Shown here: in pieces, positions 39,240 through 52,139 of the stretch
Layout of the letters: every line of letters starts with the position of its first letter
Position numbering within the stretch: the stretch's first letter is position 1
Source of the DNA: Denticeps clupeoides
Taxonomy: Eukaryota > Chordata > Actinopteri > Clupeiformes > Denticipitidae
Assembly: GCF_900700375.1 (NCBI RefSeq)
Contig: NC_041717.1
Span: 22,284,332 to 22,348,331 of the forward strand
Direction: 5' to 3'
Length of the DNA stretch: 64,000 nt
Notes under the pieces: generated by a model
Told to the model about the DNA's origin: nothing
Databases searched by the model: none
The model's input: only the letters and a program-made list of their open reading frames with translations
Program-made: the position numbers and the translations under genes

Positions 39240-40726
39240 CATAGAAGTCGCCTTTCTCTGGAACCTGATGGAAAGGGCACTAAGAACATCTTGGTAATAA
39301 CGGATCATTTTACCAAATACAGCAAACTGTATAGCGTTTCAAGACTCCCCTGTCTATGTTGTTGTCCCTGATTCCACAGATGGACCAGAAAGAGTTCTAC
39401 ACAGAGACCTTGTCACAAAAGCTTGTCATGTGGTTTTCTTCCTTACGCTGTAAAAGATATTCAATCCAAGTTGAAGTGCAGACAAAGACGCAAGAAACCA
39501 TCTCACTCAGAACCTGAGAGAGCTGAGGACGACGAAGAACTGTCTGAAGTGGAAGATGAGAGCAAGTATTCCCTTTTTGATCAGCATTCAACAGCAATCA
39601 AGGACAAGAGGAAGCACCTCAACTTGGAGAGCATATTGAGGACAATAGTGAACTCCTTGGCAATCAGGGAACTAATGTGAGCCTTGATGTGTCTACGTTG
39701 AGCCCTGCAGCTCCTACTTTTAAGCCTGTAAATATTAATGTTGACAGAGGTAGTGAGGCTTATCATTTGCTCGCCTGTGCCAGAGCCAAACAAGATCGAA
39801 ACGGACACCCAGGATCTTCTTGATTCTCCGACCATGGATCTCTGTAGGGATCGTGATCCCAGAAATGGGAGACAAAATGACTCATAAATGATGGAGGGGG
39901 CTGGAGATGTACAAGAGCAAAATGAGTCAGAAAGCGTTGAAATTGCCCCTGAGACTGAGGTGCCATTAAGAAGATCTGTCCGACACAAATCTGCTGCAAA
40001 AAGGCTAACCTATCCGGGAACCCCCTAGTCATGGTTATGCACTCTATATTAGCAGGGTTAGATCAGGCCTCCTCCCAAACATTTGATTCTGTGCCTTACA
40101 TAGGTCAATTAGCACCCCTAGCACCTGAAGCAGTGTAGGGTGCAACAGGTCAAGGGGGGGAGGATGTAACCCACTTGAAGTAGACATGGAGAAAAGGTGG
40201 ATTTCATCCCAGCTACTTGTTGGAGTTGAAAACTAATGTCACGATTGTTGAGATGCTCGCGCAGCCGGGGCCGATGTGGCGTGGCTGAGGGAAGAACTGA
40301 TGGGGAGAGGACGAGAGAAGGTGAACGAGACCAGCAGCACGTTAGCACGCTGGATACAGAAACTTTAGAAAAGAAAGCGAAAAGAGTCTTTTGTTTTATT
40401 CAAAGTAAAGTAAAGTGAAACCGAAATCAGTGTTTGTTTCGAGTTGTGTATTTTTGACTGAGACCATTTTGAGTGGAGAGGACGGGCTAGATGTAGATGC
40501 TTTTGAGTTTTTGTTCTACAATTTACTTTTGTTTTTTTTAGTGGACCACGTTGGTTTTCTTTTTTTTTGGGATTGATGGACATTTTGACTCTTTTGGTTT
40601 TGTGGGTGGGCCGAGCTCTGAGTTCTTAATTCATGTTTAATAGATGTTCTGTTTAAACTAACCTTTTCTACTCCTCCTTTGAGCCCTGATCGTAGAAGAG
40701 GCGCGGTGTAGATGGTGCCCCTTACA
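39240..40726 (+). mobile_element. Ty3/gypsy-type LTR retrotransposon fossil, 3' part
   Basis: Parts seen in order are: a scrap of integrase core (about 39265-39340), the end of pol with charged residues (about 39345-40030), a purine-rich tract (about 40150-40164), and a 3' LTR at 40165-40726 with TGTAA/TTACA ends. The 5' half is missing and the element is broken in several places. It looks old. Confidence 0.6.
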
Positions 40727-40765
40727 CAAGCCTTATCAGTGAACAATACCAAGATATTTATTATA

Positions 40766-41375
40766 AAAATGCATGAATGAACTATTCCTCGCACTCATAC
40801 TGTACTTGGAGAACCTGTCATGGTCCTGTCACATCAACACCGTGGTGAAAAAGGCCCGGCAGCGTCTCTACCACCTCAGACGCCTGAGAGACTTCAGACT
40901 GCCCTCCAAGGTGCTCAGGAACTTCTACTCCTGCACCATAGAGAGCATCCTGACGGGAAATATCTCAACCTGGTTCGGGAACAGCACCATGAAGGACAGG
41001 CGAGCCCTACAGAGGGTGGTTCTATCAGCTGAACACATCATCTGTACCAAGCTCCCTGACCTTCAATCTATCTACAGCAAACGGTGCTGGACCAGGACCA
41101 GGAAGATAGTGAAGGACCTCAGCCACCCAAACAATGGACTCTTCTCCCTGCTGCCATCAGGGAAGTACAACACAGGGAGGATGAGGAGGAACTTCTTCCT
41201 GCAGGCTATACAACAACACTTCATAGAACTCTAATACACTCCAGCCCTTTCACTCTCAACCACTTCTGGACTCAATTCCACTAGAAACTTTTATTTGAAT
41301 TTTTAACTCATTGTTTATCTCAAATTTTAATTTAATTTTTAAAAGCATTTCACTGCATATCATACCGTGTAAAGA
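40766..41375 (+). mobile_element. LINE 3' end fragment (L2/CR1-like)
   Basis: Encodes the C-terminal part of a reverse transcriptase polyprotein: LSWSCHINTVVKKARQRLYH, LRRLRDFRLPSKVLRNFYSC, AEHIICTKLPDLQ, and SHPNNGLFSLLPSGK. It is followed by the 3' UTR word AAAGCATTTCACTGCATATC. The same end occurs at 19685-20080. Confidence 0.82.
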
Positions 41376-41389
41376 TTAAAAAGATTGTA

Positions 41390-41492
41390 TCCATAGTTGG
41401 GGGTCCTAGTGAACCAGAACCAGAATGGTGACATGGAGGCACGTTGCAAGTCGCTCTGGATGAGGGCGTCTGGTAAACGCCTTAAATGTAAA
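41390..41492 (+). mobile_element. Second LINE 3' tail with SINE-A-type end
   Basis: Matches 36440-36560: GTTGGGGGTCCTAGTGAACC then GTCGCTCTGGATGAGGGCGT and CGCCTTAAATGTAAAT. It is attached to a different upstream LINE, suggesting insertion next to it. Confidence 0.75.
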
Positions 41493-41689
41493 TTAAAACA
41501 CTGAACGGCTTCAGAGCAGCTAATTAACTCTCTTAAAATAAGGATTTAGCGAAACCAAGCTATTGTTTAATGGAATACAGGATCATTTAATCCGGTGAAC
41601 CATTAGTTTTATGTTAAAATGTGAAGTATTGAAAAGATGTGCCGGTGCTGACGTCACTGACCAGAACGTCTGCTCGTTGCTGATTGGTG

Positions 41690-41866
41690 GAGCCTCGGGC
41701 CGCAGTGCATCGTGGGATTTGTTGTTCCTCCTCGCAGCAGATTAAGTTGCTGCGAGTTCCGCCTCCCCGTTAAAGGAACCGGAGCGCGCGGCGGAGCCCC
41801 GACTTTTGTGCGGTTTGTGGGGGTACAGGTGGGTGGAGATCTGACGTGCGGCGCCTGGCTGGCAAG
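41690..41866 (+). promoter_or_regulatory. Probable ASPHD2 promoter and non-coding first exon
   Basis: A CpG-rich stretch (GGAGCGCGCGGCGGAGCCCC) ending in GGCAAG|GTAAGA, a strong donor at 41867. The matching acceptor CTCTGTTTCAG| lies at 48541, just upstream of the ASPHD2 coding start. CpG-rich sequence continues to about 42160. This is inferred from splice signals and position. Confidence 0.5.
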
Positions 41867-42173
41867 GTAAGATGATCATATTAATGTCAACGTGGCTGCG
41901 ACATTATCGGGTGCGCGGCACGACGGTCACCCCGATTTCGGCGACGTGTCGGTCCGTCGTGACCAGGACCGAGGCGTCGCCCTCCGCTGTCGCCTCAGCG
42001 CGTCTGTCGCCCGGCCATGTCGCCCCTGCCTTTTACGGGCTTGTACTGTCGTCAGTGTCGCGCCGCCTGCCAGCACCTGTACACGTCGCAGCTGTCGCTT
42101 TCGGTCGCTTCCCCCTTCGTCTGCGGTCCCTGCGCTCTGCATCGCTGCCGCAGGCGTCATGTCTTCATCTGTT

Positions 42174-45100
42174 TCTAGACAATGTGACCGCATGTGTCAC
42201 CTCATAGAAGAATAGAATAAAACAGAAGAGAACAGTATAGAACAGAACGGAACAGTATAGAATAGGACAGAACAGCGGAACAGTATAGAACAGAACAGTA
42301 TAGAACAGAACGGAACAGTATAGAATAGGATAGAACAGAACGGAACAGTATAGAATAGGACAGAACAGCGGAACAGTATAGAACAGAACAGTATAGAACA
42401 GAACGGAACAGTATAGAATAGGATAGAACAGAACGGAACAGTATAGAATAGGACAGAACAGCGGAACAGTATAGAACGGAACAGTATAGAACAGAACGGA
42501 ACAGTATAGAATAGGACGGAACAGCAGAACAGTATAGAACAGAACGGAACAGTATAGAATAGGACAGAACAGCGGAACAGTATAGAACAGAACAGTATAG
42601 AACAGAACGGAACAGTATAGAATAGGATAGAACAGAACGGAACAGTATAGAATAGGACAGAACAGCGGAACAGTATAGAACGGAACAGTATAGAACAGAA
42701 CGGAACAGTATAGAATAGGACGGAACAGCAGAACAGTATAGAACAGAACGGAACAGTATAGAATAGGACAGAACAGCGGAACAGTATAGAACAGAACAGT
42801 ATAAAACAGAACGGAACAGTATAGAATAGAACAGAACGGAACAGTATAGAATAGGACAGAACAGCGGAACAGTATAGAACGGAACAGTATAGAATAGGAC
42901 AGAACAGCGGAACAGTATAGAACAGAACAGTATAGAACAGAACAGTATAAAACAGAACGGAACAGTATAGAACAGAACGGAACAGTATAGAATAGGACAG
43001 AACAGCGGAACAGTATAGAACAGAACAGTATAGAACAGAACGGAACAGTATAGAATAGGACAGAACAGCGGAACAGTATAGAATAGGACAGAACAGCGGA
43101 ACAGTATAGAATAGAACAGAACGGAACAGTATAGAATAGGACAGAACAGCGGAACAGTATAGAACAGAACAGTATAGAACAGAACGGAACAGTATAGAAT
43201 AGGACAGAACAGCGGAACAGTATAGAACAGAACAGTATAAAACAGAACGGAACAGTATAGAATAGAACAGAACGGAACAGTATAGAATAGGACAGAACAG
43301 CGGAACAGTATAGAACAGAACAGTATAGAACAGAACGGAACAGTATAGAATAGGACAGAACAGCGAAACAGTATAGAACAGAACAGTATAAAACAGAACG
43401 GAACAGTATAGAACAGAACGGAACAGTATAGAATAGGACAGAACAGCGGAACAGTATAGAACAGAACAGTATAGAACAGAACGGAACAGTATAGAATAGG
43501 ACAGAACAGCGGAACAGTATAGAACAGAACAGTATAGAACAGAACGGAACAGTATAGAACAGAACGGAACAGTATAGAATAGGGTGGAACAGTATAGAAT
43601 AGAACAGAACGGAACAGTATAGAATAGGACAGAACAGCGGAACAGTATAGAATAGAACAGAACGGAACAGTATAGAATAGGACAGAACAGCGGAACAGTA
43701 TAGAATAGAACAGAACGGAACAGTATAGAATAGGACAGAACAGCGGAACAGTATAGAATAGAACAGTATAGAACAGAACGGAACAGTATAGAACAGAACG
43801 GAACAGTATAGAACAGAACAGTATAGAACAGAACGGAACAGTATAGAATAGGACAGAACAGCGGAACAGTATAGAACAGAACAGTATAAAACAGAACGGA
43901 ACAGTATAGAATAGAACAGAACGGAACAGTATAGAATAGGACAGAACAGCGGAACAGTATAGAACAGAACAGTATAGAACAGAACGGAACAGTATAGAAT
44001 AGGACAGAACAGCGGAACAGTATAGAACAGAACAGTATAAAACAGAACGGAACAGTATAGAACAGAACAGTATAGAACAGAACGGAACAGTATAGAATAG
44101 GACAGAACAGCGGAACAGTATAGAACAGAACAGTATAGAACAGAACGGAACAGTATAGAATAGGACAGAACAGCGGAACAGTATAGAACAGAACAGTATA
44201 GAACAGAACGGAACAGTATAGAACAGAACGGAACAGTATAGAATAGGACGGAACAGCGGAACAGTATAGAACAGAACGGAACAGTATAGAATAGGACAGA
44301 ACAGCGGAACAGTATAGAATAGAACAGAACGGAACAGTATAGAATAGGACAGAACAGCGGAACAGTATAGAACAGAACAGTATAGAACAGAACGGAACAG
44401 TATAGAATACCTTTTATTGTCACTATACGCATGTGCAATGAGATTAAAAGCAGCACCTTCACACTGGACGTGTGTGTGTGTTTTTGTCTGTTTCTATATA
44501 ATGTGACCGCATGTGTCACCTCATAGAAGAATAGAATAAAACAGAAGAGAACAGTATAGAACAGAACGGAACAGTATAGAATAGGACAGAACAGCGGAAC
44601 AGTATAGAACAGAACAGTATAGAACAGAACGGAACAGTATAGAATAGGATAGAACAGAACGGAACAGTATAGAATAGGACAGAACAGCGGAACAGTATAG
44701 AACGGAACAGTATAGAACAGAACGGAACAGTATAGAATAGGACGGAACAGCAGAACAGTATAGAACAGAACGGAACAGTATAGAATAGGACAGAACAGCG
44801 GAACAGTATAGAACAGAACAGTATAAAACAGAACGGAACAGTATAGAATAGAACAGAACGGAACAGTATAGAATAGGACAGAACAGCGGAACAGTATAGA
44901 ACGGAACAGTATAGAATAGGACAGAACAGCGGAACAGTATAGAACAGAACAGTATAAAACAGAACGGAACAGTATAGAACAGAACGGAACAGTATAGAAT
45001 AGGACAGAACAGCGGAACAGTATAGAACAGAACAGTATAGAACAGAACGGAACAGTATAGAATAGGACAGAACAGCGGAACAGTATAGAATAGGACAGAA

Positions 45101-48100
45101 CAGCGGAACAGTATAGAATAGAACAGAACGGAACAGTATAGAATAGGACAGAACAGCGGAACAGTATAGAACAGAACAGTATAGAACAGAACGGAACAGT
45201 ATAGAATAGGACAGAACAGCGGAACAGTATAGAACAGAACAGTATAAAACAGAACGGAACAGTATAGAATAGAACAGAACGGAACAGTATAGAATAGGAC
45301 AGAACAGCGGAACAGTATAGAACAGAACAGTATAGAACAGAACGGAACAGTATAGAATAGGACAGAACAGCGAAACAGTATAGAACAGAACAGTATAAAA
45401 CAGAACGGAACAGTATAGAACAGAACGGAACAGTATAGAATAGGACAGAACAGCGGAACAGTATAGAACAGAACAGTATAGAACAGAACGGAACAGTATA
45501 GAATAGGACAGAACAGCGGAACAGTATAGAACAGAACAGTATAGAACAGAACGGAACAGTATAGAACAGAACGGAACAGTATAGAATAGGGTGGAACAGT
45601 ATAGAATAGAACAGAACGGAACAGTATAGAATAGGACAGAACAGCGGAACAGTATAGAATAGAACAGAACGGAACAGTATAGAATAGGACAGAACAGCGG
45701 AACAGTATAGAATAGAACAGAACGGAACAGTATAGAATAGGACAGAACAGCGGAACAGTATAGAATAGAACAGTATAGAACAGAACGGAACAGTATAGAA
45801 CAGAACGGAACAGTATAGAACAGAACAGTATAGAACAGAACGGAACAGTATAGAATAGGACAGAACAGCGGAACAGTATAGAACAGAACAGTATAAAACA
45901 GAACGGAACAGTATAGAATAGAACAGAACGGAACAGTATAGAATAGGACAGAACAGCGGAACAGTATAGAACAGAACAGTATAGAACAGAACGGAACAGT
46001 ATAGAATAGGACAGAACAGCGGAACAGTATAGAACAGAACAGTATAAAACAGAACGGAACAGTATAGAACAGAACAGTATAGAACAGAACGGAACAGTAT
46101 AGAATAGGACAGAACAGCGGAACAGTATAGAACAGAACAGTATAGAACAGAACGGAACAGTATAGAATAGGACAGAACAGCGGAACAGTATAGAACAGAA
46201 CAGTATAGAACAGAACGGAACAGTATAGAACAGAACGGAACAGTATAGAATAGGACGGAACAGCGGAACAGTATAGAACAGAACGGAACAGTATAGAATA
46301 GGACAGAACAGCGGAACAGTATAGAATAGAACAGAACGGAACAGTATAGAATAGGACAGAACAGCGGAACAGTATAGAACAGAACAGTATAGAACAGAAC
46401 GGAACAGTATAGAATACCTTTTATTGTCACTATACGCATGTGCAATGAGATTAAAAGCAGCACCTTCACACTGGACGTGTGTGTGTGTTTTTGTCTGTTT
46501 CTATATAATGTGACCGCATGTGTCACCTCATAGAAGAATAGAATAAAACAGAAGAGAACAGTATAGAACAGAACGGAACAGTATAGAATAGGACAGAACA
46601 GCGGAACAGTATAGAACAGAACAGTATAGAACAGAACGGAACAGTATAGAATAGGATAGAACAGAACGGAACAGTATAGAACAGAACGGAACAGTATAGA
46701 ATAGGACGGAACAGCGGAACAGTATAGAATAGAACAGAACGGAACAGTATAGAATAGAACAGAACGGAACAGTATAGAATAGGACAGAACAGCGGAACAG
46801 TATAGAATAGAACAGAACGGAACAGTATAGAATAGGACAGAACAGCGGAACAGTATAGAATAGAACAGTATAGAACAGAACGGAACAGTATAGAACAGAA
46901 CGGAACAGTATAGAACAGAACAGTATAGAACAGAACGGAACAGTATAGAATAGGACAGAACAGCGGAACAGTATAGAACAGAACAGTATAAAACAGAACG
47001 GAACAGTATAGAATAGAACAGAACGGAACAGTATAGAATAGGACAGAACAGCGGAACAGTATAGAACAGAACAGTATAGAACAGAACGGAACAGTATAGA
47101 ATAGGACAGAACAGCGGAACAGTATAGAACAGAACAGTATAAAACAGAACGGAACAGTATAGAACAGAACAGTATAGAACAGAACGGAACAGTATAGAAT
47201 AGGACAGAACAGCGGAACAGTATAGAACAGAACAGTATAGAACAGAACGGAACAGTATAGAATAGGACAGAACAGCGGAACAGTATAGAACAGAACAGTA
47301 TAGAACAGAACGGAACAGTATAGAACAGAACGGAACAGTATAGAATAGGACGGAACAGCGGAACAGTATAGAACAGAACGGAACAGTATAGAATAGGACA
47401 GAACAGCGGAACAGTATAGAATAGAACAGAACGGAACAGTATAGAATAGGACAGAACAGCGGAACAGTATAGAACAGAACAGTATAGAACAGAACGGAAC
47501 AGTATAGAATACCTTTTATTGTCACTATACGCATGTGCAATGAGATTAAAAGCAGCACCTTCACACTGGACGTGTGTGTGTGTTTTTGTCTGTTTCTATA
47601 TAATGTGACCGCATGTGTCACCTCATAGAAGAATAGAATAAAACAGAAGAGAACAGTATAGAACAGAACGGAACAGTATAGAATAGGACAGAACAGCGGA
47701 ACAGTATAGAACAGAACAGTATAGAACAGAATGGAACAGTATAGAATAGGATAGAACAGAACGGAACAGTATAGAACAGAACGGAACAGTATAGAATAGG
47801 ACGGAACAGCGGAACAGTATAGAATAGAACAGAACGGAACAGTATAGAATAGAACAGAACGGAACAGTATAGAATAGGACAGAACAGCGGAACAGTATAG
47901 AATAGAACAGAACGGAACAGTATAGAATAGGACAGAACAGCGGAACAGTATAGAATAGAACAGTATAGAACAGAACGGAACAGTATAGAATACCTTTTAT
48001 TGTCACTATACGCATGTGCAATGAGATTAAAAGCAGCACCTTCACACTGGACGTGTGTGTGTGTTTTTGTCTGTTTCTATATAATGTGACCGCATGTGTC

Positions 48101-48104
48101 ACCT
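42174..48104. repeat. 5.9-kb pentanucleotide macrosatellite with higher-order repeats
   Basis: Built almost wholly from 5-bp words (GAACA, GTATA, GAATA, GGACA, GAACG). A spacer block of about 140 bp (ACCTTTTATTGTCACTATAC through ACCTCATAGAAGAATAGAAT) recurs. One word of that block (TGTGACCGCATGTGTCACCT) starts at about 42182, 44502, 46510, 47606 and 48088. The higher-order units are thus about 2.3, 2.0, 1.1 and 0.5 kb, each a shortened version of the longest. A minus-strand frame of 1,818 codons spans it because the words rarely form stops; I do not regard it as a gene. The array lies in the presumed first intron of ASPHD2. Confidence 0.95.
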
Positions 48105-48112
48105 CACGCTGG

Positions 48113-48114
<2 letters not shown>

Positions 48115-48154
<40 letters not shown>
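48115..48154. repeat. (TG)n microsatellites flanking the macrosatellite
   Basis: About twenty TG units; a second tract lies at about 48245-48292. Confidence 0.9.
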
Positions 48155-48156
<2 letters not shown>

Positions 48157-48601
48157 TTGTAATTCTGAACAGTTGCGGTGTGGAGGTGGGGAAGCTGAAT
48201 TTTGAACTGCTGCGAGATCTGCGCTCCACCACTCGGCTGCTTGCTGTGTGTGTGTGTGTGTGTGTGTGTGGGTGAGTGTGTGTGTGGGTGTGAATTCGTG
48301 TCGGTTCTCTGCAGTTTGTCTGTGTATGCAGGCCTGGAATCTATTTGTCTAATAATGCGCATTTAAAAAGAAGCTGGACCTTTAAAAAAAGGGGAGGGTG
48401 TTTTATTTCTATTGTGGGACCATCGTCGTGGAAACTGAGGTCCGCTGCAGGTCACCAAACATCTTGTAGGGTCTGGATCCATGGACGAAGGTAAATAGAC
48501 GCATTTAGAATGGGACGAAGATGACTTTTTCTCTGTTTCAGGCCATGCTGGCCTGAAGTTGGCCACGCCCTGTGGAGAATGAGGGTGTAGGTCCCGCCCG
48601 C

Positions 48602-51085
48602 ATGGAGTGGTCACTGGAGAGGATGCGCGAGCTGGTGGCCGGGGGGATGCAGTGGATGAGAGAGTGCCAGTCCAGCGCCGTGGGCACCGCCCTCTGCCTG
48701 GCGCTGCTCTTCGTCTGGTACTGCTACCGCGTGGGCCGCGAGCAGAGCGCGCCCGCCCTGCCCGGCCGGCCGGGCGTGGCCGGCGTCCTGCTCCCCGCCG
48801 ACGGGGCCCCCAAGGGCCGCCAGGGCCCCGCCGCGCCGCCCGGCCGGGAGCCCAACGGCTCCGCCTACTGCCGCTCGGCCGAGTGCTTCCGCTGCACCCA
48901 GGCGGGCGAGGGCCTGAACCAGCGCCTCTACCACAGCCTGCAGGACTACGCCAAGCGCTACACCTGGTCCGGCATGGGCCGCCTGCACAAGGGCGTCCGC
49001 GACCCTGCCCGCCACCTGCTGTCCGGCCGGCCCTCCATCCAGAAGCCCGAGGTCTTCTTCCTGCCCGACCTGCCCACCGCGCCCTTCTTCCCCCGCGACG
49101 CCCAGAAGCACGACGTGGAGCTGCTGGAGCGGAGCTTCCCGCTGCTGCTGGCCGAGTTCCACAGCGTGTACCGCCCGGCCCCGCCCCGGCCCGGCTCCTC
49201 GCCGCCGCCCGGCTGGAAGGCCAACGGCACGCCGCAGGGCCAGTGGTGGACCTTCTACCTGGTCAACCAGGGGACCCCGCTGGCCCTGAACGCCCGGAGG
49301 TGCCCGCGGACGTGGAGGGTGCTGGCCCAGCTCAGGACCTTCATCGGCAACAACGTGTTCGGCAACGCCTGCTTCTCGGTGCTCGGGCCCGGCTCCACCG
49401 TCTCCGAGCACTACGGCCCGACCAACGTGCGGCTGCGGTGCCACCTGGGTGAGCACGCGTTTCACATACAACCAGATTTTCATTTCTCCTGAAACGAAGT
49501 TCGCTTGTATGTTACCGCAGACCCAGGAAAGCTAAAGAGACAAGTCACTGCCACGTGCGGGTTCGGTAGAGAAGATGATGCCCTGGGCGGCGGCTCGTGT
49601 CGCAGTCACCCCCTAGTGGGGGGTCAGTGATGAGTCTGTTTTCTTCAAAATGTAATATATCAACCAATAATATGTCATTTAGAATATAATGTTGACAACC
49701 TCGATGACGACCCTTCACAACCTTAATCCAGGTTAAGGAAGCGGCCCCGTAATCAGAAGGTTGCCGGTTCGAATCCCGATCCGCCAAGGTGCCACTGAGC
49801 AAAGCACCGTCCCCACACACTGCTCCCCAAGGGTGATGGTTAAATGCAGAGGACAAATTTCACTGTGTGCACCGCATGCTGTGCTGCTGTATATCACAAG
49901 TGACGATCACTTCACTTTTTGAAATCTGGTGAATGGGACGAAGACGAGTTACACCGCGTGTGTTTCAGGTCTGAAGGTGCCTCCTGGATGTGAGCTGGTC
50001 GTAGGCGGCGAGCCGCAGTGCTGGTCGGAGGGCAGCTGCCTGCTATTCGACGATTCCTTCCTGCACACAGCCTTCCACGAGGGTAAATCCAGCACCATCT
50101 CCACCATCTTCACCACCTTCGCTCCGCATTTATTACGGGCTGCCGGCCGTTGCCAGGTTGGCCAGATTTCAGTTTGCCGGAGGAGGACAGGTATTGCAGC
50201 AGGAAGAAGAGGTGTGATGAGACGACCAGGCGTTCGTGGCTTTAGTCAGGTTCACCCTCGATTTCTAGCGAAGTCCAGACGCGGCGGCCTGTGGGACGTT
50301 CAGACGGCGTTGGAGGCCGAAATCCCACCCGACCGCCACAGTCTCTACCAGAACGAATTTTTAACTCGAATGTTTATACCGATTACGATATAATCAACTT
50401 AGGTTAAGTGATTAGTCGCTACTAGTTTTGTCTGATCGTTTTGTTGACATTTACATTTACATTATTTACCAGACACAACTTACAGTCAGTAGTTACAGGG
50501 ACAGTCCCCCCCTGGAGACACTCAGGGTTAAGTGTCCTGCTCAGGGACACGATGGTAGTAAGTGGGGTTTGAACCTGGGTCTTCTGGTTCATAGTCAGTA
50601 GTTACAGGGACAGTCCCCCCCTGGAGACACTCAGGGTTAAGTGTCCTGCTCAGGGACACGATGGTAGTAAGTGGGATTTGAACCTGGGTCTTCTGGTTCA
50701 TAGTCAGTAGTTACAGGGACAGTCCCCCCCTGGAGACACTCAGGGTTAAGTGTCTTGCTCAGGGACACGATGGTAGTAGGTGGGGTTTGAACCTGGGTCT
50801 TCTGGTTTATAGGTGAGTGTGTTACTAGGCCACTACCGCCCTTGTTGAGAATTAGTTGTTCATTTCCACGTTTATTACGTAATTTTTTTGGAACTCCGCA
50901 GCGCGGTGCAGAACGCGGAATGGCGCTCTGTGTTCTTGTCCTGCTGTTTCCTTGGCAACATGTCTGTGTCTTCAGGCTCGGCAGAGGACGGGCCGCGGGC
51001 GGTCTTCATGGTGGACCTGTGGCACCCGAACGTGGCTGCTGCAGAGAGGCAGGCCCTGGATTACATCTTCACCCCTGGACGCTGA
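48602..51085 (+). CDS. asphd2: Aspartate beta-hydroxylase domain-containing protein 2 (complete, 3 coding exons)
   Basis: ASPHD2 is a type II membrane protein with a 2-oxoglutarate/iron-dependent hydroxylase fold related to aspartyl/asparaginyl beta-hydroxylase. Exons are 48602-49448, 49969-50082 and 50976-51085, giving 356 residues (human is 369). Residues 25-45 hold the membrane segment ([20 protein letters not shown]). A Pro/Gly-rich linker, then [45 protein letters not shown] and [16 protein letters not shown] follow. The catalytic fold shows [16 protein letters not shown] and [13 protein letters not shown], with one histidine in each, as expected for the iron ligands. The end is [26 protein letters not shown] chose the ATG at 48602 rather than 48572 because it matches the human start region and has a better context. 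Exon 1 is extremely GC-rich. Confidence 0.96.
49731..49922 (+). repeat. SINE-B copy in ASPHD2 intron
   Basis: Plus-strand copy with B box GGTTCGAATCCC. The GGGCGCCTGTCATGGTGCCC part is deleted. The copy ends ACGATCACTTCACTTTT about 46 bp before the next exon. Confidence 0.86.
50450..50842 (-). repeat. SINE-A with internal segment triplicated
   Basis: A minus-strand SINE-A whose body and B-box region is present three times in tandem with a 109-bp period. AGTCAGTAGTTACAGGGACA starts at 50484, 50593 and 50702. The outer tail and A-box head are present once each. Confidence 0.9.
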
Positions 51086-51624
51086 GCGGGACCGTTTCGC
51101 AGCAGATGGGGATCAACGGAAGCTTGAGATGGGCGAGAGTGAGAGACAGAGAGAGAGAGAGACTCTTTACCCCCTGTGTACATACAGAACCGCCGTAACC
51201 TGCACAAGCCCCGCCTCCTCCATCCAAATACTGTGGAGCGTCGTCCAGAACAATCACCTTCGGAAGATATTTAAATGTTTACAGTGTCCGTGTCACATCA
51301 GCTGTCACATGTCACCAGGACCGTCCCTGACGCGGCTGAGGACCAGAGCACCCGTGTGACGCACCTTTAAACTTCTTCTAGTTATGCTGTGAGCGTGATT
51401 TCTAGCTCTACTTGACAAGTACAACGTGGGCCAGGCCCACTTGCATCACTTTGTCTACTTAATACGTTCCTTTTGTACAGATTTTCAGTGTTTTTCACAC
51501 AACAGTTTGGTAAATGAAGTGAACTTCAGTCGGTGACTTTTCTTCTCCTTGTTCATCAGACCTGCGATGATCTTGTTCCATCGATGTTGTGCCATGATCT
51601 CATTTGAATACTCTTAATTTGTTG

Positions 51625-51630
51625 AATAAA
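51625..51630 (+). terminator. ASPHD2 polyadenylation signal
   Basis: AATAAA about 540 nt after the stop codon; the intervening 3' UTR-like sequence has no other canonical signal. Confidence 0.6.
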
Positions 51631-52139
51631 CTTTACAATCTCTTCACTGCGTGTGATAGCTGCTCTATTTTTCAGGATAATAGATTTTATTATCAAGTTG
51701 AATCATTAGCAAGTTTGATCCTCAAACGAACAAGAAGATATCACAAAAGAATAAAATAACTGAACAAAGGCTTCAACGCGAACTCGCATTCGCTTTTATA
51801 AAAGGATTCGGGCAGAGATGCCCATACTTCTGAAACTTTTCTTCAGACCCTGTGTCCATTGGAATAAACATGACATAAACCAATAAAAACTCTTAAATTC
51901 ATAATGTCAGCAATGCTGGTTACTGATTGGATCCTGATTATCCAATCACGTCATGACTGAGCGTGCGCTGCAGTGTTGCCAGACAATTATACGCTCGGTG
52001 TGATCAATAACTCCAAAAATCCCATAATGTGCGATTATTTTCCCCCTTCATTTTTAATCCATTAGCACGACCAGGTCCAGATCTCTGTTTTCACCTGGCT
52101 GTGCAGACATACTTGTAACATACGACAAGAAATAAGACA

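Noticed and set aside
42165-47621. A 1,818-codon open frame on the minus strand
   Set aside because: It is composed of repeated short words (SVLFYTVPFCSILF-like) from a pentanucleotide satellite that rarely forms stop codons. There is no domain or start context.
48607-49483. Long frames overlapping ASPHD2 exon 1 in other frames and on the minus strand
   Set aside because: They are by-products of extreme GC content. The ASPHD2 frame alone has recognisable family motifs and matches its splice sites.
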